Notes: generated by a model not told the origin, from the letters alone. Positions 8,575 to 18,394 are shown, numbered from the stretch's first letter. The stretch: 64,000 bases of DNA from Mesorhizobium tamadayense (GCF_003863365.1 NZ_RQXT01000003.1:124001-188000), one strand, 5' to 3'. Program-made: numbers and translations.

Positions 8575-9585
8575 ATGTTGGAAACCCGTCAATTGGCTGA
8601 ACATCAACCCAAACTCGGCGAATTCGGCTTCGCCGGCGACGACCATGTCGTGCCTTACGAAGTGGCGCCCTTGGACGTGCGCGGCCGCACGGTGCAGCTC
8701 GGGTCGATGCTCGACGCCATCCTCAGCCGCCACGACTATCCCGAGCCGGTCGCGCGCCTGCTGGCGGAAGCCTGCGTGCTCACCGTGCTGCTCGGCACGT
8801 CGCTGAAATTCGAGGGCAAGTTCATCCTGCAGACCCGCACCGACGGGCCGGTCGACATGCTGGTGGCGGACTTCACGACGCCGCATGCGCTACGCGCCTA
8901 TGCGCGCTTCGACGCCGAGCGTCTGCAGGCGCTGGCTGCCTCGGGCGAAACCTCGCAGCAGAAGCTGCTCGGCACCGGCGTTCTGGCGCTGACCATCGAT
9001 CAGGGTGCGCACACACAGCGTTATCAGGGCATCGTCCAGCTCGACGGCACGTCGCTGGAAGACGCCGCGCGCACCTATTTCCGCCAGTCGGAGCAGATCC
9101 CGACCGATCTCAGGATGTCGGTCGCCAAGCTGGTCACGCCGGGTCCCGGCGGGGCTCGCGAGCAGTGGCGCGCCGGCGGCATCCTGGCGCAGTTCCTCCC
9201 GCAGGCGTCGGAGCGCATGCGCGTGCCCGACATTTCGGGCGGCGACGGAGATCCCCGAGACGTGGCGCACGAGCCGTCCGACAATTCCTGGAAGGAATTG
9301 ATGGCGCTGCTCGGCACCATCGAGCCGACCGAACTGATCGATCCGACGGTTGGCGCCGAGCGGCTGCTCTACCGGCTGTTCCACGAACACGGCGTGCGCG
9401 TCTTCCGCAGCGTGCCCGTCGCCGACCAGTGCTCCTGCTCCCGCGAGAAGATCCGCGGTATCCTCGAAGGCTTTTCGGCCGAGGAGATCCAGCAAAGCAC
9501 CGAGGACGGCGGCATCCACGTCGCCTGCGAGTTCTGCTCGGCGCAGTACGACTTCGATCCGGCCGAGTTCGCGGCGGCCGAGTGA
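8575..9585 (+). CDS. hslO: redox-regulated chaperone Hsp33
   Basis: Hsp33 (336 aa) is a cytoplasmic holdase switched on when its zinc centre is oxidised. The C-terminal zinc cysteines are complete: Cys286 and Cys288 (CSC) and Cys318 and Cys321 (CEFC). About 25 extra N-terminal residues precede the usual start of the fold, as in other alphaproteobacteria. ATG 8575 follows a 15-bp repeat array and an inverted repeat. It stands after argF, a common rhizobial order. Confidence 0.95.
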   Translation: MLETRQLAEHQPKLGEFGFAGDDHVVPYEVAPLDVRGRTVQLGSMLDAILSRHDYPEPVARLLAEACVLTVLLGTSLKFEGKFILQTRTDGPVDMLVADFTTPHALRAYARFDAERLQALAASGETSQQKLLGTGVLALTIDQGAHTQRYQGIVQLDGTSLEDAARTYFRQSEQIPTDLRMSVAKLVTPGPGGAREQWRAGGILAQFLPQASERMRVPDISGGDGDPRDVAHEPSDNSWKELMALLGTIEPTELIDPTVGAERLLYRLFHEHGVRVFRSVPVADQCSCSREKIRGILEGFSAEEIQQSTEDGGIHVACEFCSAQYDFDPAEFAAAE

Positions 9586-9593
9586 GATGCTTT

Positions 9594-9778
9594 CCTTCTC
9601 CCCGTTTCACGGACGTTTCACGGGGAGAAGGTGCCGGTAGGCGGATGAGGGGCGGCGCCAACGTCTGGCGCATTTCACTTAGATGCCGTTATATGCCTGA
9701 AAGACAACCTCACGAGTCCGGCGCCGCCCCTCATTGCCCTGCCGGGCATTTCTCCCCGTATAGTGACGGGGAGAAAAG
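9594..9778. repeat. RIME-like intergenic mosaic element (two inverted halves)
   Basis: The left half contains CTTCTCCCCGT (9595-9605) and its complement ACGGGGAGAAG (9620-9630), then GTGCCGGTAGGCGGATGAGG. The right half, from about 9719, carries the same module in reverse orientation, ending with a TCTCCCCGT/ACGGGGAGA hairpin. The module recurs at 63914-63970. This matches the rhizobial RIME elements known from Rhizobium and relatives. It fills the gap between convergent hslO and apaG and may act as a terminator. Confidence 0.8.
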
Positions 9779-9800
9779 GCGCTTGCGCCGACGGTTTCGC

Positions 9801-10193
9801 CTAGTTCACGGTCCGCCTCGTTCCCGGCATGTCGAGGGAGAAGGCGGGGATGGCGACGTCGAACGTCTCGCCGCGACCGTTGCGCATCGTATAGTGGCCG
9901 ACCATGATGCCGGAAGGCGTCGAGAGCGGGCATCCAGAGGTGTACTGATAGCTGTCGCCGGGATTGAGTTCCGGCTGGTCGCCGACGACGCCCGCGCCGC
10001 GCACCTCCTCCACGCGGCCGCGCCCGTCGGTGATGTGCCAGTAGCGCGACAGAAGCTGCACGAACTCGTCCGACCGGTTGTCGATCGTCACCTGGTAGCC
10101 CCATACATAGCGGTTCTCGGACGGATCGGAACGATCCTCCAGATAGAACGGCCTGACCTGCACTTCGATGTTGCGCGTGACGGCGCGATACAT
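9801..10193 (-). CDS. apaG: ApaG domain protein
   Basis: Stand-alone ApaG (130 aa), a small immunoglobulin-like beta-sandwich related to domains in some F-box proteins. Its bacterial role is unsettled, with phenotypes in cation homeostasis reported. Characteristic segments are [22 protein letters not shown] and [20 protein letters not shown]. No signal peptide. ATG 10193 matches family length. It converges on hslO across a RIME element. Confidence 0.93.
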   Translation of the reverse strand: MYRAVTRNIEVQVRPFYLEDRSDPSENRYVWGYQVTIDNRSDEFVQLLSRYWHITDGRGRVEEVRGAGVVGDQPELNPGDSYQYTSGCPLSTPSGIMVGHYTMRNGRGETFDVAIPAFSLDMPGTRRTVN

Positions 10194-10411
10194 GGGTCAC
10201 TCCGGTTGTCGCGGCGAAACATTTGTCGCGCGTCGCGGTTGTTACACGAAATATGGTCCGTTCTGCCGTCCTCAACGCGCACCTGCCGAAAAACAATGTC
10301 ATTTAAGTGACACGTGACAATGGTTGGTGTGCACAACCGTGCGGGCGACTCGGACGCTCTATCGACTGATGAAACGGCTGTAGGGCGGCTTTTCCGGAGT
10401 GACCAGAATCG

Positions 10412-11557
10412 ATGGAACTCACTATCGCAGCCGCCTTCGCTTCGTCAGCCCTTCTTCTTTCCAATCTCGCCGGCATTCTGCTCGCATCGTCGCGCCTGAA
10501 ACCGCGGCGCGTCATCCCTCCACCGGGAAGCAAGCGGCCGCCGGTCTCGATCGTCGTGCCGTCGCGCGGCGTCGAGCCATTCACCGAGGAAACGCTCAAC
10601 CGCGCCTTCTCGCTCGACTGGCCGCGCTATGAGCTGATCTTCTGCGTCGCCCATGCCGAAGACCCTGTGGTCAAGCTCATCGATGCCGCGATCGCGCGCT
10701 TTCCCAAGGTTCCGGCGCGGCTGCTGGTCGGCGACGACAGGATCAGCGCCAATCCCAAGCTCAACAACTGCGTCAAGGGCTGGCAGGCGGCCCGGCACGA
10801 ATGGGTGGTCCTCGCCGATTCCAACGTGCTGATGCCCAAGGACTATGTCCAGCATCTGATTGCGGTCTGGCGGCCGGATACCGGCCTCGTCTGCTCGACA
10901 CCGATCGGCTCGCGGCCGGATGGTTTCTGGGCCGAAGTCGAATGCGCCTTCCTCAACACGCTGCAGGCGCGCTGGCAATATGCCGGCGAAGCGCTCGGCC
11001 TTGGCTTCGCGCAGGGCAAGAGCATGCTCTGGAACAAGCCGATGCTCGATGCAAATGGCGGCATCCAGGCTTTAGCCGCCGAGATCGCCGAGGATGCGGC
11101 GGCCACCAAGTTGGTCAACAGCCTGGGACTGCGCGTCAATCTTGTCGCCTCGCCCTTCGAGCAGCCGCTCGGCCAGCGCACGCTCGCCGAAGTCTGGTCG
11201 CGCCAGGCGCGCTGGGCGCGGCTGCGCCGCGTCACCTTCCCGCTGTTCTTCGCCCCCGAGATCCTGACCGGTGTGGTCATGTCGCTGCTTCTGGCGCTGA
11301 TCGCGGCGGCAAGCGCCGACGTCAGCCAGCCTACGACTGCGCTTTGCGTGCTGGCGATCGCCTATGTGCCGGAATGCCTGCTCGCCTGGTCCAAGGGCTG
11401 GTACCTGTCGCCGCGCAGCGTCACGGCGATGATCGTGCGTGACTTCATGCTTCCCGCTATCTGGGCGCGCGGCTGGTTGGGTGGCGCCGTCGAATGGCGC
11501 GGCAACGCTATGACCATCCGCACCAAAGCAATGACCGAGCTCGAAGAGATCGCCTGA
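10412..11557 (+). CDS. family 2/21-type glycosyltransferase (ceramide glucosyltransferase-like)
   Basis: Membrane glycosyltransferase (381 aa) likely adding sugars to a lipid such as diacylglycerol or ceramide. An N-terminal membrane helix (about residues 5-26) precedes a GT-A domain with VSIVVPSRG at 45-53, the aspartates of HAED (Asp84) and ADSN (Asp136), and the RQARW form of the Q/RxxRW motif near 265. C-terminal hydrophobic helices follow, as in GT21. Agrobacterium and M. loti have processive lipid glycosyltransferases of this kind, used under phosphate limitation; equivalence here is an inference. It stands alone between apaG and metZ. Confidence 0.8.
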   Translation: MELTIAAAFASSALLLSNLAGILLASSRLKPRRVIPPPGSKRPPVSIVVPSRGVEPFTEETLNRAFSLDWPRYELIFCVAHAEDPVVKLIDAAIARFPKVPARLLVGDDRISANPKLNNCVKGWQAARHEWVVLADSNVLMPKDYVQHLIAVWRPDTGLVCSTPIGSRPDGFWAEVECAFLNTLQARWQYAGEALGLGFAQGKSMLWNKPMLDANGGIQALAAEIAEDAAATKLVNSLGLRVNLVASPFEQPLGQRTLAEVWSRQARWARLRRVTFPLFFAPEILTGVVMSLLLALIAAASADVSQPTTALCVLAIAYVPECLLAWSKGWYLSPRSVTAMIVRDFMLPAIWARGWLGGAVEWRGNAMTIRTKAMTELEEIA

Positions 11558-11571
11558 GCCGGAGCGGCTCA
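11555..11571. terminator. small stem-loop at the glycosyltransferase stop
   Basis: TGAGCCG (11555-11561) pairs with CGGCTCA (11565-11571) and includes the stop codon of the glycosyltransferase gene. There is no T tract. It separates two convergent genes. Confidence 0.3.
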
Positions 11572-11600
11572 AGCACGCTCTTTGCTGCCGTCGCAGGCCG

Positions 11601-12788
11601 TTACTTCGCCGCCGTCAGCGCCTGCTCGACGTCGGCCAGCAGGTCGTCCGCGTCCTCAAGCCCCACCGATAGCCGCAGCGTGCCTGGCCCGATGCCGAGC
11701 TCGGCACGCGCCTCGTCGCTCAGGTTCTTGTGCGTCGTCGTCGCCGGATGCGTGATCAGGCTCTTGGCGTCGCCGAGATTGTTGGAGATCAGCACGATGT
11801 CGAGCGCGTTCTGCAAGGCGAAGGCCGCTTGCTTGCCGCCCTTGACGTCGAGGCAGATCAGCGTCGAGCCGCCCGACATCTGCTTTTTGACGATATCGGC
11901 CTGGGGATGGTCGGCCCGCCCCGGATAGATGACGCGGGCGATCTCCGGCCTGCCGGCGAGGAAATCTGCGATCTTGCCGGCGCTTTCCGTCTGCTGGCGC
12001 ACGCGCAGCGGCAGCGTCTCCAGGCCTTTCAGCAGCGTCCAGGCATTGAAGGGCGACAGGCTAGGGCCTGTATGGCGGAAGTAGTCGTGCAGGTTCTCGT
12101 CGATCCACTTCTTGTCCGACAGGATGACGCCGCCAAGACAGCGCCCCTGTCCGTCGATATGCTTGGTCGCCGAGTAGACCACGATGTGGGCGCCGAGCTG
12201 TAACGGCTTCTGCTGCAGGGGCGTGGCGAAGACATTGTCGACGATCAGCCTGGCGCCGATCGAATTGGCGAGCGCGGCGACCGCGGCGATGTCGACCACT
12301 TCGAGTGTCGGATTGGTCGGGCTTTCCAGGAAGAACAGCTTGGTGTTGGGCTTGACCGCCTTTTCCCAATTGGCGATGTCGGTGCCGTCGACCAGCGTCG
12401 CCTCGATGCCGTAGCGCGGCGCCAGTGTCTCGACCACCCAGCGGCAGGAACCGAACAGAGCGCGCGCAGCAATAATATGGTCGCCGGCCTTGACGCTGCA
12501 GAGCAGTGCGGCGCTGACGGCCGCCATGCCGGAAGCGGTGGCGCGGGCATCTTCCGCGCCTTCCAGCGCGCACATGCGCTTCTCGAACATATCCACCGTC
12601 GGGTTGGCGTAGCGCGAATAGATGAAGCCCGGTTCCTCGCCCTTGAAGCGGGCTTCCGCGGCCTGGGCCGTCTCGTAGACATAGCCTTGGGTGAGATACA
12701 TCGCCTCGGCGGTCTCGCCGAAGCCGGAACGCAGTGTCCCGCTATGCACGAGTGCCGTCTGAGCCTTCCAGTTGCGCGTCTTGGTCAT
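11601..12788 (-). CDS. metZ: O-succinylhomoserine sulfhydrylase MetZ
   Basis: PLP enzyme of methionine synthesis making homocysteine directly from O-succinylhomoserine and sulfide (395 aa). The Cys/Met-metabolism fold shows YSRYANPTVDMFE, the PLP lysine in VYSATKHIDGQG, and SLGDAKSLITHPATTTH-like C-terminal elements (here NLGDAKSLITHPATTTH). The start at 12788 (MTKTRNWK) fits the family; an in-frame ATG 36 bases upstream gives only a short hydrophobic extension. Upstream lie a terminator hairpin and a SAM-II riboswitch, so expression should drop when S-adenosylmethionine is abundant. Confidence 0.93.
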   Translation of the reverse strand: MTKTRNWKAQTALVHSGTLRSGFGETAEAMYLTQGYVYETAQAAEARFKGEEPGFIYSRYANPTVDMFEKRMCALEGAEDARATASGMAAVSAALLCSVKAGDHIIAARALFGSCRWVVETLAPRYGIEATLVDGTDIANWEKAVKPNTKLFFLESPTNPTLEVVDIAAVAALANSIGARLIVDNVFATPLQQKPLQLGAHIVVYSATKHIDGQGRCLGGVILSDKKWIDENLHDYFRHTGPSLSPFNAWTLLKGLETLPLRVRQQTESAGKIADFLAGRPEIARVIYPGRADHPQADIVKKQMSGGSTLICLDVKGGKQAAFALQNALDIVLISNNLGDAKSLITHPATTTHKNLSDEARAELGIGPGTLRLSVGLEDADDLLADVEQALTAAK

Positions 12789-12823
12789 CGCCCTAATTCC
12801 ACTCGCAAAGAACAGTCCAAACA

Positions 12824-12853
12824 CAAAAAAACCGGCCGCGATGTCGCAACCGG
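12824..12853 (-). terminator. riboswitch-linked intrinsic terminator before metZ
   Basis: On the minus strand ACCGGTTGCG and CGCGGCCGGT form a 10-bp stem (two G-U pairs) with loop ACAT, followed by seven T residues. It lies between the SAM-II aptamer and metZ, 36 bases before the start codon. This indicates premature transcription termination as the read-out. Confidence 0.85.
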
Positions 12854-12878
12854 TCCCATACGGCCTTGCGGCCAGCGG

Positions 12879-12934
12879 TCCTTTAGCGACTTGTTTAACG
12901 TGGCTGCAAGCCGACCGGCCAAATCACCACGGGA
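12879..12934 (-). promoter_or_regulatory. SAM-II riboswitch upstream of metZ
   Basis: The minus strand carries the SAM-II consensus: CGTGGTGATTTG, a central GGCTTGCAGCCACG segment whose CCACG closes the first stem with CGTGG, then GTTAAACAAG and GCTAAAG for the pseudoknot. SAM-II aptamers are known upstream of metA and metZ in alphaproteobacteria. Here the aptamer begins within about 10 bases of a promoter-like -10 and is followed by an intrinsic terminator. Confidence 0.92.
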
Positions 12935-12942
12935 TAACGACC

Positions 12943-12970
12943 CTTTAGACCTCGCCCGCGCTTGCGTCAA
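12943..12970 (-). promoter_or_regulatory. putative sigma-70 promoter of metZ
   Basis: On the minus strand TTGAC (12966-12970) and CTAAAG (12943-12948) are separated by 17 bases, close to the rhizobial housekeeping pattern CTTGAC-N17-CTATAT. Transcription would begin just before the SAM-II aptamer. Confidence 0.6.
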
Positions 12971-13084
12971 TTGCCGGCTTGATTAAGAGGTTTGTACCAG
13001 GCAGGTACCGCGAACCGTTTATTGTTTTGCGGCAGGAGCCTGCTAGAACCACGCGCTTGCCCGGCCTTCGAGCGGAGCCAGACC

Positions 13085-14179
13085 TTGCGGCAGACAGGCA
13101 TTCTTCCGGATCAGGACATCGCGGCGCTGTTTGAGGCGGGCGCGCTGAAGTCGCCGCGCGCGCTCGACACCAACCAGATCCAGCCGGCCAGCCTTGATCT
13201 CAGGCTGGGCGACACGGCCTTCCGCGTGCGCGCCTCCTTCCTGCCCGGCCCCGATCATCAGGTGGCCGACAAGCTCGACCGGCTGAAGCTGCACGAGTTC
13301 AGCCTCGCCGAGGGCGCCGTGCTGGAGACGGGTTGCGTCTACATCGTGCCGCTGCTCGAAAGCCTGGCGCTGCCGGCGAAAGTGTCGGCTTCGGCCAATC
13401 CGAAGAGCTCGACCGGGCGGCTGGACATTTTCACGCGCGTCATGACCGACCGTGGCCACGAGTTCGACAAAATCGCCGCAGGCTATCATGGCCCGCTCTA
13501 CCTCGAGGTCAGCCCGCGCACCTTCCCGATCGTCGTGCGCGCCGGCTCGCGCCTGTCGCAGATACGCTTCCGCACCGGCAACGCGCTTCTGTCGGAGAGC
13601 GAATTGCGCGACCTCCACCGCGCCGAGATGCTGGTCGCCACCGAGCCGCCCAACATTTCCGGCGGCGGCATAGCCCTCTCCATCGATCTCGACGGCGACA
13701 AGGACGGCCTGGTCGGCTATCGCGGCAAGCACCACACCGGTCTCGTCGACGTCGACAAGCGCGCCGCGCAGGACGTCGTCGACTTCTGGGAGCCGATCTA
13801 CAAGAGCGGCGCCGGCGAGCTGGTGCTCGACCCGGACGAGTTCTACATCCTGGTCTCTCGCGAAGCCGTGCATGTGCCGCCGCTCTATGCCGCCGAGATG
13901 ACGCCCTTCGACCCGCTGGTCGGCGAGTTCCGTGTCCACTATGCCGGCTTCTTCGACCCCGGCTTCGGCCATTCAGCCGCCGGCGGCAGCGGCAGCCGGG
14001 CCGTGCTCGAGGTGCGCAGCCACGAGGTGCCGTTCATCCTCGACCACGGCCAGATCGTCGGCCGCCTCGTCTACGAGCATATGCTGAAGCGGCCGCAGGC
14101 GCTCTACGGCATCGACCTCGGCTCGAACTACCAGGCGCAGGGGCTGAAGCTCTCCAAGCATTTCCGCGCCGCGCGTTGA
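13085..14179 (+). CDS. dcd: 2'-deoxycytidine 5'-triphosphate deaminase, long form
   Basis: Deaminates dCTP to dUTP for thymidylate synthesis. This is the long alphaproteobacterial form with two dUTPase-like halves: PASLDLRLGD in the N-terminal half with SSTGRLDIFTRV and RAGSRLSQIRF, and a second half starting near GGGIALSIDLDG. TTG 13085 gives 364 aa, the usual size, and is preceded by GGAG. An in-frame ATG at 12992 would add 31 unlikely residues and reach into the metZ control region. It is divergent from metZ. Confidence 0.88.
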   Translation: MRQTGILPDQDIAALFEAGALKSPRALDTNQIQPASLDLRLGDTAFRVRASFLPGPDHQVADKLDRLKLHEFSLAEGAVLETGCVYIVPLLESLALPAKVSASANPKSSTGRLDIFTRVMTDRGHEFDKIAAGYHGPLYLEVSPRTFPIVVRAGSRLSQIRFRTGNALLSESELRDLHRAEMLVATEPPNISGGGIALSIDLDGDKDGLVGYRGKHHTGLVDVDKRAAQDVVDFWEPIYKSGAGELVLDPDEFYILVSREAVHVPPLYAAEMTPFDPLVGEFRVHYAGFFDPGFGHSAAGGSGSRAVLEVRSHEVPFILDHGQIVGRLVYEHMLKRPQALYGIDLGSNYQAQGLKLSKHFRAAR

Positions 14180-14186
14180 GCTGCCA

Positions 14187-14209
14187 ATCTTCCCCACAAG
14201 GGAGAAGAT
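14187..14209. terminator. stem-loop between dcd and gguC
   Basis: ATCTTCCCC pairs with GGGAGAAGAT (one bulged A) around ACAA in the 49-base gap between convergent dcd and gguC. It resembles a degenerate half of the RIME hairpin and may end transcripts from both sides. Confidence 0.45.
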
Positions 14210-14228
14210 CACACATTCATTGCTCGTC

Positions 14229-15218
14229 TCACAGCGCCTTCACCGCCACCTTCACCGGCGTTTCGATCTCCAGCGGATTGCGCAGCGGCAGGCCGAAATC
14301 CTTGGCTTCTATCTCGAAGGTATCGCCCGCCTCGGTCCTGATGCCGTCGGCGAAGGAAAGTGTTGCTGTGCCGAACATGTGCACATGCACGTCGCCCGGC
14401 TGGCGGAAGGCCGAATATTTGAAGTGGTGGTGCTCGAGATTGGCGATGGTATGCGACATGTTCGCTTCGCCCGACAGGAACGGCTTTTCCCAAAGCACCT
14501 TGCCGTCGCGATAGATACGCGATGAGCCCCTGACGTCGGCAGGCAGGTCGCCGATCAGGATCTCCGGCCCGAAGGAGGCGTTGCGCAGCTTGGAATGGGC
14601 GAGGAACAAGTAGTTCACTCGCTCGGTCACATGATCGGAAAACTCGTTCGACAGCGTGAAGCCGACGCGGAACGGCGCGCCGTCGTCGCCGATGACATAG
14701 ATGCCGGCGATCTCCGGCTCCTCGCCGGCGTCCTGCGCGAAGGCGGGCGACATCAGCGCAGCGCCGGGCGCCACGGCCATGGTGCCGTTGCCCTTGTAGA
14801 ACCATTCGGGCTGCACGCCGACCTGGCCCCTTGCCGGCTTGCCGCCTTCCAGCCCCATGCGGAACATCTTCATGGAATCGGTGAGCTGCTCTTCGCCGTC
14901 GCTCAGCTTCTTGTGCATGGAATCGCGCGTCGCGGCGGAGCCGAGATGCGTAAGTCCCGTGCCGGTGAGGTGCAGATGCGCCGGGTCCGGATGGTTGATC
15001 GGCGACACCAGGCGACCCTTCTTGTAGGCGGCGTCGAGATCGACCGTCTCGCCATAGCCCTTGCGCTCGATCAGCGCTTCGAGGCCGGTGCCGGTGCGGG
15101 CTGCCTCCATCGCCAGCGAATAGACGCTGCGCGCGCCGTTGATGATCCGGGTCTTGCCGCCGCTGCGGGCAACGACGCGGATCGTCTCGGCGTCGTCGAG
15201 GATCTGGGAAATCAGCAT
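14229..15218 (-). CDS. gguC: GguC, AraD1/FAH-family protein
   Basis: FAH-fold protein (329 aa) encoded with the ChvE-GguAB sugar transporter. The family includes dehydratases and hydrolases of 2-keto-3-deoxy sugar acids; the reaction of GguC itself is not established. Family segments include SPINHPDPAHLHLTGTG, VGVQPEWFYKGNG and the C-terminal HVHMFGTATLSFADG. ATG 15218 has GAGAGGG upstream; the open frame continues about 290 bases further but that part looks non-coding. The 208-base gap to gguB holds no other gene. An acidic cluster ExE typical of FAH metal sites is represented by EEPEI and SNEFSDH. Confidence 0.88.
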   Translation of the reverse strand: MLISQILDDAETIRVVARSGGKTRIINGARSVYSLAMEAARTGTGLEALIERKGYGETVDLDAAYKKGRLVSPINHPDPAHLHLTGTGLTHLGSAATRDSMHKKLSDGEEQLTDSMKMFRMGLEGGKPARGQVGVQPEWFYKGNGTMAVAPGAALMSPAFAQDAGEEPEIAGIYVIGDDGAPFRVGFTLSNEFSDHVTERVNYLFLAHSKLRNASFGPEILIGDLPADVRGSSRIYRDGKVLWEKPFLSGEANMSHTIANLEHHHFKYSAFRQPGDVHVHMFGTATLSFADGIRTEAGDTFEIEAKDFGLPLRNPLEIETPVKVAVKAL

Positions 15219-15426
15219 GATGAAACCCTCTCTCTTTTTCCTTGGCCCGGCTGCCGATGGCGAACCTTGACCGGCGCGGCCCGGAACCGATCCGTGCCAC
15301 GGTTGAAACTCTTCCTCCGGATTGCGCTCGCGAGCCTGGTCCTTCCGGGACTTCTTCGCGCCGACGGGTTGCCGGCAGCTCCGCGATCTAGAACCCGTAT
15401 GCTTCCTTAGTCCTTGCCGTTGGCCC

Positions 15427-16719
15427 TTAAGCCTTGTTCTTGTTGTAGACGTCGAAGATGACCGCGCCGAGCAGCACCAGGCCCTTGACCACCTGCTGCC
15501 AGTCGACATTGACGCCCATGATCGACATGCCGTTGTTCATCACGCCCATGATGAAGCCGCCGACTACGGCGCCGATGACCTGTCCGACGCCGCCCATCGC
15601 CGAGGCGCCGCCGATGAAGACGGCGGCGATCACGTCGAGCTCGCTGCCGAGGCCGGCCGCCGGCACGGCCTGGCCGAGGCGCGCCGCGATGATCAGGCCG
15701 CCGAGCGCCGACAGCACGCCCATGTTGATGAACACCAGAAGCGTCAGCCTTTCGGTGTTGATGCCCGATAGCTGCGCCGCCTTGGCGTTGCCGCCCATCG
15801 CATAGATGCGGCGACCAATGGTCATGCGCTTGGTGACGAAGACGAACAGCGAGATCAGTACGCCCATCACCATGAGCACCACCGGCAGGCCCCTGTAGCT
15901 TGCGAACTGGAAGACCAGGAACAGCGCCAGCGCGCTGCCCACCAGCGTCTTGACGACGAACAGCGCAAAGGGCTCGGCCTCATAGCCGTGGCGCTCGCGC
16001 TTGCGCCGCGCCCTCAGCCCGAAATAGGCATAGGCGACCACCGCGAACACGCCCAGCACCACCGTCGTCATATGCAGCGTCAGGCCGCTGCCGACGATGG
16101 TCTTGCCGGCGGCATTCACCGTCGGCGGGATCAGCGTCAGCGGGCCGATGACGTCCGGGATGAAGCCGGAGCTCAACTGCTTGAAGCTGCTGGGAAGCGG
16201 GCCGACCGAGGAGCCGCCGCCAAGCAGCGCCTGGCAGATGCCGCGGAAGATCAGCATGCCCGCCAGTGTCACGATGAAGCTCGGTATCCGGTGATAGGCG
16301 ATCCAATAGCCTTGCGCCGCGCCGATAAGGGCGCCCACGACAAGGCACACGATCGAGACCACGAGCGGATTGCTGAATATCCCGAGCGGCCAGATGACCA
16401 TCATCATTGCGGCAAGAGCGCCTATGAAGCCGGCGACCGATCCGACGCTGAGATCGATGTAGCCGGAGACGATCACCAGCAGCATGCCAAGCGCCATCAC
16501 GATGATGAACGAGTTCTGCTGCACCAGGTTGCTGAGGTTGACCGGCTTGAACAGCGTTCCCGACGTCGTGTACTGGAAGAACAGCATGATGACGATCAGC
16601 GCGATGATCAGGCCGTATTCGCGCAGGTTCGTCGTCAGCGCCGAGACGGCGATGCGCGGACCCTGCTTGACGTCCTCGGCGACGCCGCTCTGCGGCGCGG
16701 GAGCGCTATCTGTGCTCAT
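15427..16719 (-). CDS. gguB: GguB, multiple-sugar ABC transporter permease
   Basis: Integral membrane permease (430 aa) of the CUT2/ribose-type family, similar to XylH. About ten hydrophobic segments run from residue 34 to the C-terminus, with the family elements [13 protein letters not shown] and [11 protein letters not shown] charged cytoplasmic loop near 240 ([10 protein letters not shown]) is typical of the XylH/GguB subgroup. Its start overlaps the gguA stop by four bases (ATGA). With GguA and ChvE it should import arabinose, galactose, glucose or xylose. Confidence 0.93.
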   Translation of the reverse strand: MSTDSAPAPQSGVAEDVKQGPRIAVSALTTNLREYGLIIALIVIMLFFQYTTSGTLFKPVNLSNLVQQNSFIIVMALGMLLVIVSGYIDLSVGSVAGFIGALAAMMMVIWPLGIFSNPLVVSIVCLVVGALIGAAQGYWIAYHRIPSFIVTLAGMLIFRGICQALLGGGSSVGPLPSSFKQLSSGFIPDVIGPLTLIPPTVNAAGKTIVGSGLTLHMTTVVLGVFAVVAYAYFGLRARRKRERHGYEAEPFALFVVKTLVGSALALFLVFQFASYRGLPVVLMVMGVLISLFVFVTKRMTIGRRIYAMGGNAKAAQLSGINTERLTLLVFINMGVLSALGGLIIAARLGQAVPAAGLGSELDVIAAVFIGGASAMGGVGQVIGAVVGGFIMGVMNNGMSIMGVNVDWQQVVKGLVLLGAVIFDVYNKNKA

Positions 16720-18251
16720 GATGCTTTTTTTCCTTCTCCGCGAACGATGGCGCGCATGATTTTTTCCTGGCTGGCGTCGCTTGCCGCCATTTCGCCGACG
16801 ATACGCCCTTCGTTCATGACATAGATACGGTCGGTGATGCCGAGCAGCTCCGGCATTTCCGACGAGATGACGATGATCGCCTTACCCTCGGCGGCGAGGC
16901 GGGCGATGATCGTATAGATTTCGTACTTGGCGCCGACGTCAATGCCGCGCGTCGGTTCGTCGAGGATCAGCAATTCCGGGTCGGCGAACAGCCATTTCGA
17001 CAGCACCACCTTCTGCTGGTTGCCGCCCGAAAGATTGCCGGTCAGCTGATAGACGCTGGATGCGCGGATATTGGTCTTCTTGAGATAGTCGTTGGCGACG
17101 CGCATCTCGTGCATGTCGTCGATGACGCCGCGGCTGGAAACACCTCCCAGGTTGGCCAGTGTCACGTTGTGCTTGATGTGGTCGATGAGGTTGAGGCCGT
17201 AGGTCTTGCGGTCCTCGGTGACATAGGCGATGCGGTTCTCCACCGCCTTACTCACCGACGACAGGTCGATCGGCTTGCCTTCGAGCAAAACCTCACCGGT
17301 GATGTGCCGGCCGTAGGAGTGGCCGAACAGGCTCATCGCGAATTCGGTTCGGCCGGCACCCATCAGCCCGGCGATGCCGACCACTTCGCCCTTGCGCACA
17401 TTGAGGCTGATGTTCTTGATCACTTGCCGTTCGGCATGGATCGGATGGTACACCGACCAGTTTTTCACTTCGAAAATAACGTCGCCGATCTGCGGCTCGC
17501 GCGGCGGATAGCGGTCGTCGAGCGGGCGGCCGACCATCGAGGTGATGATGCGGTCTTCGCTGATGTCTTTCCTGGGCAAGGTCTCGATGGTGCGCCCGTC
17601 GCGGATCACCGTCACCTTGTCGGCGACGCGGTTCACCTCGTTGAGCTTGTGCGAGATCAGGATCGAGGTCATGCCCTGCCGCTTGAACTCGAGCAGGAGA
17701 TCGAGCAGCGCCTGGCTGTCCTTCTCGCTGAGCGAGGCGGTCGGCTCGTCGAGGATCAGGAGCTTCACTTCCTTGCTGAGCGCCTTGGCGATCTCGACCA
17801 GCTGCTGCTTGCCGACGCCGATATTGGTGATCAGCGTCTTGGGGTCTTCCTTGAGACCGACTTTGTCGAGCAGGGCCTTGGTGCGCTTCTCGTTGGCGTT
17901 CCAGTCGATGACGCCATAGGTGGCGTGCTCGTTGCCGAGGAAGATGTTTTCCGCGATCGACAGCATCGGCACCAGGGCAAGCTCCTGGTGGATGATGACG
18001 ATGCCGATACGCTCGCTGTCATGGATGCCCTTGAAGTGGCATTCCTGACCGCGAAAGACGATCTCGCCTTCATAGGTGCCGGACGGATAGACACCCGACA
18101 GCACCTTCATCAGCGTCGATTTGCCAGCGCCGTTCTCGCCGACGACGGCATGGATTTCTCCCTCCTCGACGCTGAGGTTGACGTTCGACAGCGCCTTCAC
18201 GCCGGGGAACGTCTTGGTGATGTCGCGCATCTCCAAAATCGTCGAGGTCAT
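16716..18251 (-). CDS. gguA: GguA, multiple-sugar ABC transporter ATPase
   Basis: Twin-domain ATPase (511 aa). The first domain has a full Walker [10 protein letters not shown] and a variant signature [15 protein letters not shown]. The second has a degenerate P-loop GLMGAGRTE but a good signature [15 protein letters not shown], the usual asymmetry of CUT2 ATPases. ATG 18251 ([13 protein letters not shown]) is preceded by GGAATTCC. It lies 187 bases behind chvE, with a hairpin between them, and overlaps gguB. Confidence 0.93.
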   Translation of the reverse strand: MTSTILEMRDITKTFPGVKALSNVNLSVEEGEIHAVVGENGAGKSTLMKVLSGVYPSGTYEGEIVFRGQECHFKGIHDSERIGIVIIHQELALVPMLSIAENIFLGNEHATYGVIDWNANEKRTKALLDKVGLKEDPKTLITNIGVGKQQLVEIAKALSKEVKLLILDEPTASLSEKDSQALLDLLLEFKRQGMTSILISHKLNEVNRVADKVTVIRDGRTIETLPRKDISEDRIITSMVGRPLDDRYPPREPQIGDVIFEVKNWSVYHPIHAERQVIKNISLNVRKGEVVGIAGLMGAGRTEFAMSLFGHSYGRHITGEVLLEGKPIDLSSVSKAVENRIAYVTEDRKTYGLNLIDHIKHNVTLANLGGVSSRGVIDDMHEMRVANDYLKKTNIRASSVYQLTGNLSGGNQQKVVLSKWLFADPELLILDEPTRGIDVGAKYEIYTIIARLAAEGKAIIVISSEMPELLGITDRIYVMNEGRIVGEMAASDASQEKIMRAIVRGEGKKAS

Positions 18252-18394
18252 CAGGAATTCCGCTCCCTGGCGCATGCCTTCCATTTCGGGAAAGCGTCAT
18301 GCGCGAAATCAACATACTGCAGTCTTGTCCACGCCGCGACGGCGCATGCGCTGCAGAAGCCGGCAAAAAACAATACCGGGCTCGCTTCTGAACG

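Noticed and set aside
8151..8600. Pentapeptide-repeat protein gene overlapping the argF end
   Set aside because: Only about four repeat blocks, no own start or ribosome-binding site, and the rest of the frame is an argF shadow.
15219..15509. N-terminal extension of GguC
   Set aside because: The upstream part is Ser/Arg-rich and overlaps gguB; ATG 15218 has a good ribosome-binding site and the family N-terminus.
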